Source of the DNA: Labrys sedimenti
GTDB taxonomy: Bacteria; Pseudomonadota; Alphaproteobacteria; Rhizobiales; Labraceae
Reading direction: 5' to 3'
Length of the DNA: 64,000 nt
NCBI RefSeq assembly: GCF_034424805.1
Contig: NZ_JAXOUF010000004.1
Span: forward strand, 378,836-442,835
How positions within the stretch are numbered: the first letter of the stretch is position 1; the number at the start of each line of letters is the position of its first letter. The notes below the pieces were generated by a model. The model saw only the letters and a program-made list of their open reading frames with translations. It ran no database searches and was not told the DNA's origin. The translations under genes and the position numbers were made by a program. Positions 8,721 through 17,174 of the stretch are shown in pieces.

Positions 8721-11018
8721 ATGCGTCATTGCCTTGACTGGAGAACCGGGCTGTCGGCCGCCGCCCTCGCCGCGGTCATGCTCGCCCTGCCGGCGAGCGT
8801 CAAGGCAGCGGAACGGCGCGTGGCCTTCGTGGTCGGAAACAGCCATTACACGGTCGTTCCCCAGCTCAACAATCCGGACAAGGATGCGCAGGCCGTCGCG
8901 GCCGCCCTGAAACGCGAAGGTTTCGAAGTGGTGTCGGCGCTCGATCTCGACCGCAACGAGTTCGACAAGGCCCTGCAGCGCTTCATCCGTTCGCTGCCGG
9001 GCGCCGAACTCAGCGTGTTCTATTATTCCGGCCACGGCATCCAGGTGGGCGGCGACAATCGCATCATCCCCATCGATGCCAAGCTGAAGGATCCAGCCGA
9101 TCTGGAGGTGGAGACGATCAACGTCAAGACGATCTTCGCCTATATGCAGCAGAACTCCAAGACGCAGCTCATCTATCTGGATTCGTGCCGCAACAATCCA
9201 TTCCAGTCCCGCTCGTTCCTGGTCGGGCCCGAAAAGCAGATGGCGATCGCCGGCGTCGGCCTCGCGCCCCAGACCAGTCCGCCGAGCAGCCTCATTGCCT
9301 ATTCGACCCAGCCCGGCGCGGTGGCGGAGGACGGCACCGGAGACAAGTCGCCGTTCACGGCTTCTATGGTGAAATACTCCTTCACGCTGGGCGTCGACGT
9401 GCAGCGCGCGCTCGACAAGGTGACCGACGATGTGTGGGCGGCAACCAACAAGCGCCAGCGCCCCTGGTCGGTCGGTACCTTGACCCAGCCTGTCTACCTG
9501 GCCAAGCCGGTCATTCGCATTGCCGCGGCGGCACCCGTCCAGCTTGCCAAGAATACCACCGTGAAGATCGGCCCGGCGCCCAAGCAGGGATCGGACAACT
9601 TCGCCGATCAGCAGGCCCCGATACAGGTCGCCGCGTTGCTCGGTGAAACCTTCAACAAGCCGCGCCGCGTTCCGATCGGCGTCGGCCAGGTCGCCATGCT
9701 GGATGACCTGCCGCTGGTGCGCGCCGCGACCGGCGCGCAGATCCAGATCGCCGCGGCTCCGAGCTTCGGCACGATGTATCTCAACGGAGCGCCACTGGCC
9801 GAGGGCGACATCGTCGACCAGAACGCCGTCCGGTCCATCACGTTCGAACCCTCGATCGGCTCGGAAGGCAAGGAGCAGAGCGTGCAGCTCAAGGTCGAGC
9901 AGCCTGGGGGCGAGGGCCAGGTCGTCTCCGGCAAGATCGAATCCTTCGTGCCGATTTGCGACGACAAGGCGGGCGAGCCCCTCGACCCGCAGGGCGTCAC
10001 TCTCGGCAAGCTGCCAAACGAGATCGATGCCAAGCCGGCCATCGCCGCCTGCAGCGAGGCCGTCGCCAAATTCCCAACCGTTGCGCGCTATAAATACGAA
10101 CTCGGCCGCGCCAAGCTCGCCGACAAGGACGTCGCGGGCGCCATCGAACTCTTCAACGCGGCCGCCGATGCAAGCTATACACGCGCCTACTACGAACTCG
10201 GCTACCTGGCCGAACGCGGTCTCGGCCGCTCGCAGGACCTGGTCGAGGCCAACCGGCTGTTCAAAATGGGTGCCGAGCGTGGCGATCCCTATGCCATGCT
10301 CGCCTATGGTCGCAATCTTACCCTCGGGCGCGGGGTGCCCAAATCCGTGGACGAGGGCGTCAAGCTGCTCAATCGGGCCGTGGAACTCGGGCACACCTAT
10401 GCCATGAATACTGTGGGTGCCATGTATTATTACGGCCAGAACCTGCCGGCCGATCCGAAGCGCGGCATCAAGTTCTACGAAGCGGCGCTGGCGCGGCACG
10501 ACATCTATGCCATGCGCAATATGGGCATCGCCTATCTCGACGGCAAAGGCGTGGCGCGCAAACCCATCATGGCGATGGAGCTGTTCAAGCAAGCCTCCGA
10601 GGGCGGACATCCCAGCGCGCCCACCAATATCGGCGCCATGTATTTCAAGGGCAACGGCGTCAAGAAGGACCTGGCAAGCGCCATAAGCTGGTATGAGATC
10701 GGCGCCGAACGCGGCGACTTCTACGCGGCGTCCAATCTGGGCTGGATCTATTCCAAGGGCCCGGCGGCGCAGCGCGACCTGGAGAAGGCCGCCTGGTATT
10801 CGAGCCTCGCCATCGCACTCGATGCCTATGGCGAGCACAAGGACGAGGGAAAGAACCTCAGCGCCTTGCCGCTGGCCGAGAAGAAGAAGGTCATCGACAA
10901 GCTCAATGCCGAATTGGGCAGCGATGCGGTAACTCCGACATCGGATGTCGACGACACGATCGTGCTGGCTGCCCGCAAGGCCTGGCAGAAGCGGAACCCC
11001 CGTCTCGACCTGTTCTGA
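8721..11018 (+). CDS. Secreted caspase-fold protein with Sel1 repeats
   Basis: A 765-residue protein. Residues 1-30 form a signal peptide (LSAAALAAVMLALPASVKAA). A caspase p20-like domain follows (about 32-260) with both catalytic-dyad motifs visible, YYSGHG (His) and LDSCRNNPF (Cys). A middle domain of mixed beta character (about 270-500) leads to at least six Sel1-type repeats (about 540-720; ELGYLAERGLG, NIGAMYFKGNG and similar). Such proteins occur in rhizobia as periplasmic or surface caspase-like peptidases; substrates are unknown. ATG 8721 has GGAG seven bases upstream and starts the signal peptide exactly. It sits next to tssA, but a link to secretion is only positional. Confidence 0.82.
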   Translation: MRHCLDWRTGLSAAALAAVMLALPASVKAAERRVAFVVGNSHYTVVPQLNNPDKDAQAVAAALKREGFEVVSALDLDRNEFDKALQRFIRSLPGAELSVFYYSGHGIQVGGDNRIIPIDAKLKDPADLEVETINVKTIFAYMQQNSKTQLIYLDSCRNNPFQSRSFLVGPEKQMAIAGVGLAPQTSPPSSLIAYSTQPGAVAEDGTGDKSPFTASMVKYSFTLGVDVQRALDKVTDDVWAATNKRQRPWSVGTLTQPVYLAKPVIRIAAAAPVQLAKNTTVKIGPAPKQGSDNFADQQAPIQVAALLGETFNKPRRVPIGVGQVAMLDDLPLVRAATGAQIQIAAAPSFGTMYLNGAPLAEGDIVDQNAVRSITFEPSIGSEGKEQSVQLKVEQPGGEGQVVSGKIESFVPICDDKAGEPLDPQGVTLGKLPNEIDAKPAIAACSEAVAKFPTVARYKYELGRAKLADKDVAGAIELFNAAADASYTRAYYELGYLAERGLGRSQDLVEANRLFKMGAERGDPYAMLAYGRNLTLGRGVPKSVDEGVKLLNRAVELGHTYAMNTVGAMYYYGQNLPADPKRGIKFYEAALARHDIYAMRNMGIAYLDGKGVARKPIMAMELFKQASEGGHPSAPTNIGAMYFKGNGVKKDLASAISWYEIGAERGDFYAASNLGWIYSKGPAAQRDLEKAAWYSSLAIALDAYGEHKDEGKNLSALPLAEKKKVIDKLNAELGSDAVTPTSDVDDTIVLAARKAWQKRNPRLDLF

Positions 11019-11059
11019 GGCAGACCGCCATTCCGGCAGAGTGCGGCTTTTCTCCATGG

Positions 11060-11090
11060 CATCGAACCTGGCTTCCCGCCAGGTTCGATG
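11060..11090. terminator. Perfect 13-bp hairpin between convergent genes
   Basis: An inverted repeat with 13-base arms (11060-11072 and 11078-11090) around the loop TTCCC. It lies between the converging ends of the caspase-like gene and the S74 lipoprotein gene, so it can serve both. Neither side has a clear T-run, so it may stabilise 3' ends and not be a classical terminator. Confidence 0.6.
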
Positions 11091-11102
11091 CTGCCACCAG
11101 CA

Positions 11103-11681
11103 TTACGCGCCGCGCCCGAGCAGCTGCGTGGACCTTTGATAGTCCGCCAACATCATCATCTTCACATCGATGCGGTCATAGTCGACCATGAAGTAGCCGC
11201 TGTCGGTACGGATGACGGCGTCGGGATGGGTCTCCAGAAGGTCCTGGGCCATGACGCCGACATAGACCGGACCACCCCAGACATAGCGGAAGCGATAGAT
11301 CGTCAAACCGCTGGGAGACTGGCCGATGGCACGGATGTCGGTCTTGAGCCGGCGATCGGACCAGCCGCCGCCGCCTCCCGAACCACCGCCGCCGCCATTT
11401 CCGCCGCCGCCATTTCCACCGCCCCCACCGCCGCCACTGCCTGCGGGCATCCTGTCACGCGTATCGTCGCCGGCATCCGGCTCCATGATCACGCGCCTGC
11501 GACGGGGCATCGTCGCATGGTGAGGTCGGGTGGGCCTGATCCTCCGGCGCGGCGGCTCCGGTTCGTCAACATAGATGGGTTCGTTGGGGTAACCTGACGC
11601 GCAGCCGGCAAGCACAACGGCCAGCCCGCTTCCCAAGACCCCAAACAGCAGGCCCCGCCGAACTTCAAATTTGCTCGTCAT
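11103..11681 (-). CDS. Lipoprotein with C-terminal S74 (endosialidase chaperone) domain
   Basis: A 192-residue protein. It begins with a lipoprotein signal peptide ending in the lipobox LAGC (about residues 23-26). An Arg/Pro-rich region and a long Gly/Asn-Gly tract (about 80-105) come before a peptidase S74 intramolecular chaperone-like domain: SDRRLKTDI, YRFRYVWGG and YVGVMAQDLL. In phage tail fibres this domain trimerises and then cuts itself off. Here the catalytic Ser-Asp start (WSDRR) is present, but the passenger is only the Gly-rich linker. The role is unknown. It may present a trimeric lipoprotein on the outer membrane. Confidence 0.8.
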   Translation of the reverse strand: MTSKFEVRRGLLFGVLGSGLAVVLAGCASGYPNEPIYVDEPEPPRRRIRPTRPHHATMPRRRRVIMEPDAGDDTRDRMPAGSGGGGGGGNGGGGNGGGGGSGGGGGWSDRRLKTDIRAIGQSPSGLTIYRFRYVWGGPVYVGVMAQDLLETHPDAVIRTDSGYFMVDYDRIDVKMMMLADYQRSTQLLGRGA

Positions 11682-12287
11682 CGGTATCTCCTAAAATCTG
11701 GCGGGCACACACCGCGCCGATATGGATCATAGCAAGCCGGGCGGATTCAGGCGTGACAGCCCGCACAGAGGAGCGCGCCGAATAGGATGACGTCGCCCCT
11801 TGAACTGACCGAATGGTCAACAAAACAAACGCCGAGACGACGGTCCCGGCGCAAATATAGAACAAAACTTGTTCTTGACATAGGTGTACTCGATCTTTGC
11901 AAAGCACTCGCATGACTTAAGGCATCAACGCCGGCCGCGTACCGGGTTCATCAAGCACGGCTTCAATCCCAAGGCGTTGGCTTCGCTCCGATCGTGGTCG
12001 AAGCCGATCGCCTTTCGTGAGCGCGTGATCTCCAAGCAGGACTCGCCTCGCCAGCGTTTTATTCCCGGATTTGGTCAATCGGATCATGCGGCGATCGACC
12101 GCGTTCGCTCTTGGGCTCAGTAGCCTCCGGGCTGCCTTGCAGCCGTGAAGGTGACACGCGCAAGATCAGCTCTTTTCGCTCGGCTGCACGGACATCACCC
12201 TGGAACATCCTGCGATTTGGATGCGTTGCTTCAAATCGCAAAGACGCGTCGGAGCAGATCGGCGATCACGCCGGAACGTGCATCGCC
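11682..12287. other. Long intergenic region upstream of the S74 lipoprotein
   Basis: About 600 bases without a supported gene. The part next to 11682 (to about 11880) is AT-richer and probably holds the lipoprotein promoter. Around 12233-12258 lies a fragment of the dispersed repeat (CAAATCGCAAAGACGCG). A frame at 11884-12123 has no ribosome-binding site and no recognisable product. Confidence 0.5.
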
Positions 12288-13580
12288 CTAGGATGGACGT
12301 CCCTGCAGGATGCCGATCGCCTTGTTGAGCTGGGTATCGTCCTTCTCGTTGGCGGGCACATAGGCCGAGGAGCCGCCTTCTTCAGCCTTGTCGGCATCCG
12401 GATTGGCCAGATGGCCCTTGAGGCCCGACTCGCCCTTGGTCTCATCGGCGCCCTTGAGATCGTCGGGCACGTTCTCCTGCACCACGATCTCAGGCTCGAT
12501 GCCCTTGGCCTGGATCGAGCGCCCGGACGGGGTGTAGTAGCGCGCCGTGGTCAGGCGCAGCGCGCCGTCGCCTTGCAACGGGATGATGGTCTGCACCGAG
12601 CCCTTGCCGAAGGAACGCGTGCCGACGATGGTGGCGCGCCTGTGATCCTGCAAGGCGCCGGCGACGATCTCCGAGGCCGAGGCCGAACCGCCATTGACCA
12701 GCACGACGATCGGTTTGCCCCCCGTGAGATCGGGCCCTTCTGCAGCAAAACGCTGTACATCGTCGACGTTCCGGCCCCGTGTCGAAACGACCTCCCCGCG
12801 CCCCAGGAACGCGCCGGAGACCGAAACGGCCTGGTCGAGCAAGCCGCCGGGATTGTTTCTAAGATCGATCACATAGCCCTTGAGCTTGTCCTGCCCGATC
12901 TTCTTGCCCAGCCTGTCGATACTCTTCTTCAAGCCGTCGAAAGTCTGCTCGGTGAATTGAGTGATGCGGATATAGCCAATGTCTCCGGCAAGCTCTTCAT
13001 CTCTCACCGAAGCAACCTTGACGATGTCGCGCACGAGCTTGACATCGAAGGGCGCTCCCTTGCCCGCTCGCAGGATCCTCAACGTGATCGGTGTGTTGAC
13101 CGGCCCGCGCATCTTGTCGACGGCTTGCTGCATGCTCAATCCCTGCACCGCCTCGCCGTCGAGCGCAGTGATCACGTCACCTGCCAATATGCCAGCCTTG
13201 GAGGCCGGCGAATCGTCGATCGGCGATACGATCTTGAGGACGTTGTCCTCCATGGTGACCTCGATGCCGAGCCCGCCGAACTCACCCTTGGTCTGCACCT
13301 GCATGTCCTGGAAGCTCTTGGCGTCCATGTAGCTCGAATGGGGATCGAGCGAGGTCAGCATGCCATTGATGGCCCCCTCAACGAGCTTGCCGTCATCGGG
13401 CTGCTCGACATAGTCGGAGCGCACCCGCTCGAACACCTCGCCGAACAGGTTGAGTTGCTTGTAGCTGTCGGCCAATGCGGCCTGGGCTCGGCCGACGAGA
13501 AGAAAAGGGGGCTGCGTCAGGGCAACCGTGCCGAGCACGCCGAGCGCGGCTCCCGTGGATATGAGGGCGAGATTACGCAT
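12288..13580 (-). CDS. ctpA: Carboxy-terminal processing protease CtpA (S41)
   Basis: A 430-residue periplasmic serine protease. The N-terminus is an uncleaved or cleavable export signal (about residues 5-30). A PDZ domain follows (about 85-170, GLGIEV to AGDVITALDG), then the S41 core with the catalytic Ser in NGGSASASEIV and the Lys in SFGKGSVQ. The C-tail is acidic and Gly/Asp-rich. CtpA trims periplasmic proteins and, in alphaproteobacteria, affects envelope integrity and peptidoglycan hydrolases. That fits its neighbours, a polysaccharide deacetylase and an L,D-transpeptidase. The gene is divergent from the deacetylase. The length is normal for the family. Confidence 0.92.
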   Translation of the reverse strand: MRNLALISTGAALGVLGTVALTQPPFLLVGRAQAALADSYKQLNLFGEVFERVRSDYVEQPDDGKLVEGAINGMLTSLDPHSSYMDAKSFQDMQVQTKGEFGGLGIEVTMEDNVLKIVSPIDDSPASKAGILAGDVITALDGEAVQGLSMQQAVDKMRGPVNTPITLRILRAGKGAPFDVKLVRDIVKVASVRDEELAGDIGYIRITQFTEQTFDGLKKSIDRLGKKIGQDKLKGYVIDLRNNPGGLLDQAVSVSGAFLGRGEVVSTRGRNVDDVQRFAAEGPDLTGGKPIVVLVNGGSASASEIVAGALQDHRRATIVGTRSFGKGSVQTIIPLQGDGALRLTTARYYTPSGRSIQAKGIEPEIVVQENVPDDLKGADETKGESGLKGHLANPDADKAEEGGSSAYVPANEKDDTQLNKAIGILQGRPS

Positions 13581-13849
13581 CAGGGTCTCATCTGTTGGCG
13601 GCCAAGTTCGAGTTCGAACGTACTCGATGCGCCTCCCATTCCCTCTTCCAAATCGCCCCAGGGAAGGCCGACAACACTGATACCGCGATTATGGCTGCAT
13701 TTTGTTGATCATTCTTCGCCGTTCAGATCGTGCCCACCCTTCAATGACTGCGGAGCCGGGGTCTCCATGACAGACGGTGTCATGGTTGTAGCTTTTTCCC
13801 TCGAAAAGCATTTTGATCGATCCTCGAGGTCTCGGCGAGGTTCAAGGCA

Positions 13850-14719
13850 GTGTCGCGTATCCGGAAGGGCGTTTCGAAGCAAAGGCATGGCAACATTCCG
13901 AGCCGGATATGCACGGCTATCCTGCCCCTCCTCATGGCCCTGTCGTCGGTACCGCCAGCCGCTCCCGCTTCAGCTGGCCAACAAAGGCATGACGCACGGG
14001 AGGCCCTCACGCCCTGCGTGGCGCTGACGTTCGATGACGGGCCGGACATGACGTTGACCCCTCTCCTTCTCGACATTCTGGCCCGCGAGAAGGTCCATGC
14101 CACCTTCTTCGTGGTCGGCAAAAGGCTGGCTTATTCACCCGGCCTGGTACGGCGTGAATTTCTCGAAGGCCATGAGATTGGCAACCACACTTTCGACCAT
14201 CGGGCGCTCACCGCTTTGACGGATGGCGAAGCCATCGCCGAAGTGGAATTAACGGATGAGGCCGTCATCGCGGAAACCGGCCAGAGGCCCGATGTCCTTC
14301 GTCCTCCCTGGGGCAGGATCGACGCCCGCATCAAGACTGCGTTGCGCGGTGCAGGACTCTGGCGCCGAATGGCTCTTTGGGACTTCGATTCCTTCGACTG
14401 GCTCGATGACGAAGCACCTCTGACCAGGCTGATCGGTGCCGGGGCCCCGGCGGGGGCGGTGATCCTGATGCATGACATCCACGCCAGCACTATCGCGGCG
14501 GTGCCTGACATCATCCACACCCTCAAGCTGCGAGGCTTCCGGTTCGCCACGGTCGGGCAGTTGCAGGCTTGCCGGCATGGGACGGAACCCGGCGCCGTAT
14601 CGACGGCTCCTCGTGCCTTGCCCGCGCCCTCCCCCGACGCGCCATATGGCAGCCTGGCCCATGCCCTGGATGCCATCACCCCCTTGAAGGAATACATCGC
14701 TCACCGGCTCGGCTCCTGA
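13850..14719 (+). CDS. Polysaccharide deacetylase (NodB homology domain)
   Basis: A 289-residue exported carbohydrate esterase of family 4. The GTG start at 13850 allows a complete signal peptide (to about residue 45, ending PASAG). The NodB domain shows motif 1 TFDDGPD (catalytic base and metal Asp), motif 2 HEIGNHTFDH (metal His pair), motif 3 RPPWGR and motif 5 ILMHDIH. Likely substrates are peptidoglycan or a surface amino-sugar polymer. The next in-frame ATG would cut the signal peptide, so GTG is preferred. It is transcribed away from ctpA, and the L,D-transpeptidase follows on the same strand after about 210 bases. Confidence 0.87.
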   Translation: MSRIRKGVSKQRHGNIPSRICTAILPLLMALSSVPPAAPASAGQQRHDAREALTPCVALTFDDGPDMTLTPLLLDILAREKVHATFFVVGKRLAYSPGLVRREFLEGHEIGNHTFDHRALTALTDGEAIAEVELTDEAVIAETGQRPDVLRPPWGRIDARIKTALRGAGLWRRMALWDFDSFDWLDDEAPLTRLIGAGAPAGAVILMHDIHASTIAAVPDIIHTLKLRGFRFATVGQLQACRHGTEPGAVSTAPRALPAPSPDAPYGSLAHALDAITPLKEYIAHRLGS

Positions 14720-14930
14720 CGGCATGCTTGCGGGTGAGGAGGATAAGCTGGAGCATCGAAGCTCAGGTCTGGCCGCATCGGCGCATTGCGCAAAAACCAT
14801 GCAGGTCAAGTGGGAGCGCCGCTGAGGGCGGGCGGAATGCGCAGGCTGAGGCCGACAGTAAGGCGGGAACCAGATCAGCCGTACCGCGTCCTAGAAACAG
14901 GCACTTCGTCCCAGTCCTGGAGTGAGGTCC

Positions 14931-15929
14931 ATGTTCAGGCTGCTTCTCGCCCTCACATTTACACTCGTCTTCGGTACGACACAGGCCGCCAGACTCGACC
15001 TCACTAGAGTCGACCAGGCGCAATTCAGCCCAAGCGCGCCGAAGAATATCGATCCGATGCTGATCAAGGCGCAGATCCTTCTCGATCGCGCCCGCTTCTC
15101 GCCCGGCCTGATCGATGGCCGCCCTTCGGAGAGCTTCACCAGGGCCGTCGCTGCCTTCCAGGCGACGAACGGACTGACATCCGACGGCACGCTCACGCGA
15201 GAGACCTGGGACAAGCTCACGGCGACCTCCGTCATCCCCGCGCTGACGACCTATGAAGTGACGCGCAAGGACGTGCGCGGACGCTTCACCCGGCGAATTC
15301 CCGCGCGCATGGAAAGGATGGCTCGTCTCAAGCGGCTCGGCTATCGCAACCTGCGGGAGCAATTGGCGGAGCGTTTCCATGTCGGCCAGCCATTGCTGAC
15401 GATGCTCAACCCCGGCGCCCGTTTCAAAAAGATCGGCGCAAGCCTGACGGTGCCCTATGTCGGCCGAACCGAGCCACCTCCCGTCGCGGCAAGCGTCGAG
15501 GTCGACAAGGCCTCCCGCCAGGTCCGTGTGCTCGATCCCTCGGGCAAGATCCTTGCAGTCTATCCGGCCTCGATCGGCAGCGAGGAGAAGCCGGCCCCGA
15601 TCGGCACGACGGAGGTCAGGCACGTGGTGCACAATCCCATCTATTACTACGATCCGAAATTCGCCTTCAAAGGGATCAAGACCAAACGCCCCTTCACCAT
15701 TGCCGCAGGACCGAACAATCCGGTGGGATCGGTCTGGATCGACCTTTCCATCGAAAGCTATGGCATCCACGGCACGCCCGACCCCGGCAAGGTCGGCATG
15801 ACCTTCTCGCATGGCTGCATCCGCTTGACCAACTGGGATGCCGAGGACCTCGCCTCCATGGTCAAGCCGGGCACGAAGGTCGACTTCAAGGGCGATGCGG
15901 CACCAGGCGAGAACGAACGTCCCCACTAA
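14931..15929 (+). CDS. L,D-transpeptidase (YkuD) with peptidoglycan-binding domain
   Basis: A 332-residue exported enzyme. A signal peptide (about 1-20, ending TTQAA) leads to a helical PG_binding_1-type domain (about 40-90, ILLDRARFSPGLIDGRPSESF). A LysM-like middle part follows, then a YkuD catalytic domain with IHGTPDPGKVG and the SHGCIRLTN signature holding the nucleophilic Cys. It makes 3-3 cross-links in peptidoglycan or attaches proteins to it. I place the start at ATG 14931, preceded by GGAG/GAGG, instead of the GTG nine bases earlier. Neighbours are also cell-wall genes. Confidence 0.9.
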   Translation: MFRLLLALTFTLVFGTTQAARLDLTRVDQAQFSPSAPKNIDPMLIKAQILLDRARFSPGLIDGRPSESFTRAVAAFQATNGLTSDGTLTRETWDKLTATSVIPALTTYEVTRKDVRGRFTRRIPARMERMARLKRLGYRNLREQLAERFHVGQPLLTMLNPGARFKKIGASLTVPYVGRTEPPPVAASVEVDKASRQVRVLDPSGKILAVYPASIGSEEKPAPIGTTEVRHVVHNPIYYYDPKFAFKGIKTKRPFTIAAGPNNPVGSVWIDLSIESYGIHGTPDPGKVGMTFSHGCIRLTNWDAEDLASMVKPGTKVDFKGDAAPGENERPH

Positions 15930-16089
15930 GGGTCCGCTCGTCCTGCGCCGCGCCACGCCTCTACCGGCTGAAGCCTGCGGCTTTGCGTTCGCCCGGATCT
16001 TGCTCGACTCCCGGGACCGGACGCTTTCGGCTTAGCGCCGCCAGCGCACAACCATCTGCTGCCGGCTCCGTGCTGTTTCCGGCCTAGCC

Positions 16090-16432
16090 CTAATCCGGCG
16101 CCATCTGGCAGTTGGGACCGACCCATTTGTTGATCGACGTGTCGAGTTCGCTTTCCATCATTGCAGCATTGCATACCGGGTAACGCTCGTCGCCGCGCCG
16201 AGCCATGCTGCGCTCCCTATATTGGCGAACCAGCGTATCGTGATCGGGTGGCCGTTGGCGTTTCTGCCGCAATGACAGCTGCATCACGCAATTGGCAAAG
16301 GAACCCGTGCCCTCCGTAAAGCCGAAGCCGGCGCACTGGGCTTTGTTGTCCGACATCGGATCGGCGTTTCCTTTGTCGGTCACGCAGACCCAACAAGGAG
16401 ACGACAAGCGCGGCAACCCATGAAGTGGCCAA
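16090..16432 (-). pseudogene. Small lipoprotein gene with a one-base frameshift
   Basis: The body is open from 16090 to about 16400: DKGNADPMSDNKAQCAGFGF, then TEGTGSFANCVMQLSLRQ. This pattern, with paired Cys, is common in small alphaproteobacterial lipoproteins. No start with a signal peptide exists in that frame. One base over, from a TTG at 16432, the sequence reads MATSWVAALVVSLLG, a lipoprotein signal. Removing a single C from GGTCTGC (16386-16392, minus strand) joins the two as SLLGCVTDKGN, restoring a lipobox Cys. Either the gene is freshly broken, or the sequence has a one-base error. No strong ribosome-binding site is visible. Confidence 0.6.
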
Positions 16433-16628
16433 TGAACGCGTACGGTACCCTTTTCGATCCTTTTGAAAGCGATAGATCAGTGCCCCACCAGAGCGGTATT
16501 TTGCAATCGCTTATGAGACAGCCATCATGCAGATCATGCCTCGCCTAGATGGGACGGCGGGAGCAATGCGCCCTGCCTTTTCGTAACAATCGGTATTCCT
16601 TTGTGAACAACGGCCCCGCAGTTCGAGC

Positions 16629-16653
16629 GGAACCTCGTCACGCTGGCGGGGTT
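16629..16653 (+). promoter_or_regulatory. Possible EcfG (general stress) promoter
   Basis: GGAAC at 16629-16633, then 17 bases, then GTT at 16651-16653. This fits the alphaproteobacterial EcfG consensus GGAAC-N16/17-CGTT except for its C. It lies about 72 bases upstream of the DUF1236 gene start. Short motifs of this kind also arise by chance. Confidence 0.35.
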
Positions 16654-16663
16654 CGGGCCCCGA

Positions 16664-16701
16664 TTCCCACGACGGGAACAATTTCCCACGACGGGAACAA
16701 T
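16664..16701. repeat. Exact tandem 19-bp repeat containing a palindrome
   Basis: Two identical, abutting 19-base units (16664-16682 and 16683-16701). Each contains TTCCC-ACGAC-GGGAA, an inverted repeat with five-base arms. The pair lies 23 bases upstream of ATG 16725, where a repressor operator or an mRNA structure could act. Confidence 0.7.
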
Positions 16702-16724
16702 CCGATGCGAACAGGAGGTCGACA

Positions 16725-17144
16725 ATGACCGCAAGATCAATGCTTTTCGTCACGAGCTTGGCTCTTTGCATCGCTGCACCTTCGGCAGTATTCGCCCAGG
16801 GTGTATTGCCCGGAGCGAAGGAAGGGGCCGAACAGGGTAACGACGCCGCGGGGCCGGTCGGCGGTGTCGTCGGTGGAGCGGTGGGCGCAGTTACCGGCGG
16901 GATCAACGGCTTGATTGGTATTAAGGAAAGGCCTCGGTTCAAGAAATATGTGATCGAGCAGCATCCCCGCGTATTCACGTACGATCAACCGGTCGCGGTT
17001 GGCACGGTCCTGCCCTCCGAAGGTGTTGAATATTACGAAGTGCCCGCAGAGTATGGGCCTATCAGCTATCGATACGCGTATGTGAATGACGAGGTCGTCC
17101 TTGTCGATCCAGGAACGCGGCGGATCGTGCAGATCGTGCAATAA
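16725..17144 (+). CDS. Exported DUF1236-type protein
   Basis: A 139-residue secreted protein. A signal peptide ends at about residue 25 (SAVFAQ). A Gly-rich hydrophobic stretch follows (about 42-65, GPVGGVVGGAVGAVTGG). The C-terminal DUF1236-like domain (about 70-139) has the typical VGTVLPSEGVEYYEVP and YRYAYVNDEVVLVDPGTRRIVQIV. These proteins are abundant in Hyphomicrobiales, sit in the envelope, and have no known biochemical role. AGGAGG lies about eight bases before ATG 16725. The upstream EcfG-like promoter would fit stress-induced expression. Confidence 0.82.
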   Translation: MTARSMLFVTSLALCIAAPSAVFAQGVLPGAKEGAEQGNDAAGPVGGVVGGAVGAVTGGINGLIGIKERPRFKKYVIEQHPRVFTYDQPVAVGTVLPSEGVEYYEVPAEYGPISYRYAYVNDEVVLVDPGTRRIVQIVQ

Positions 17145-17174
17145 ACAGGTTACCGAGAGCGGGGCCGTGCCTCG

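Noticed and set aside
8703..11057. Minus-strand open frame of 784 codons opposite the caspase-like gene
   Set aside because: Antisense shadow with no motifs.
11884..12123. Possible small gene downstream of ctpA
   Set aside because: No ribosome-binding site and no biased codon use; contains sequence close to the dispersed repeat.
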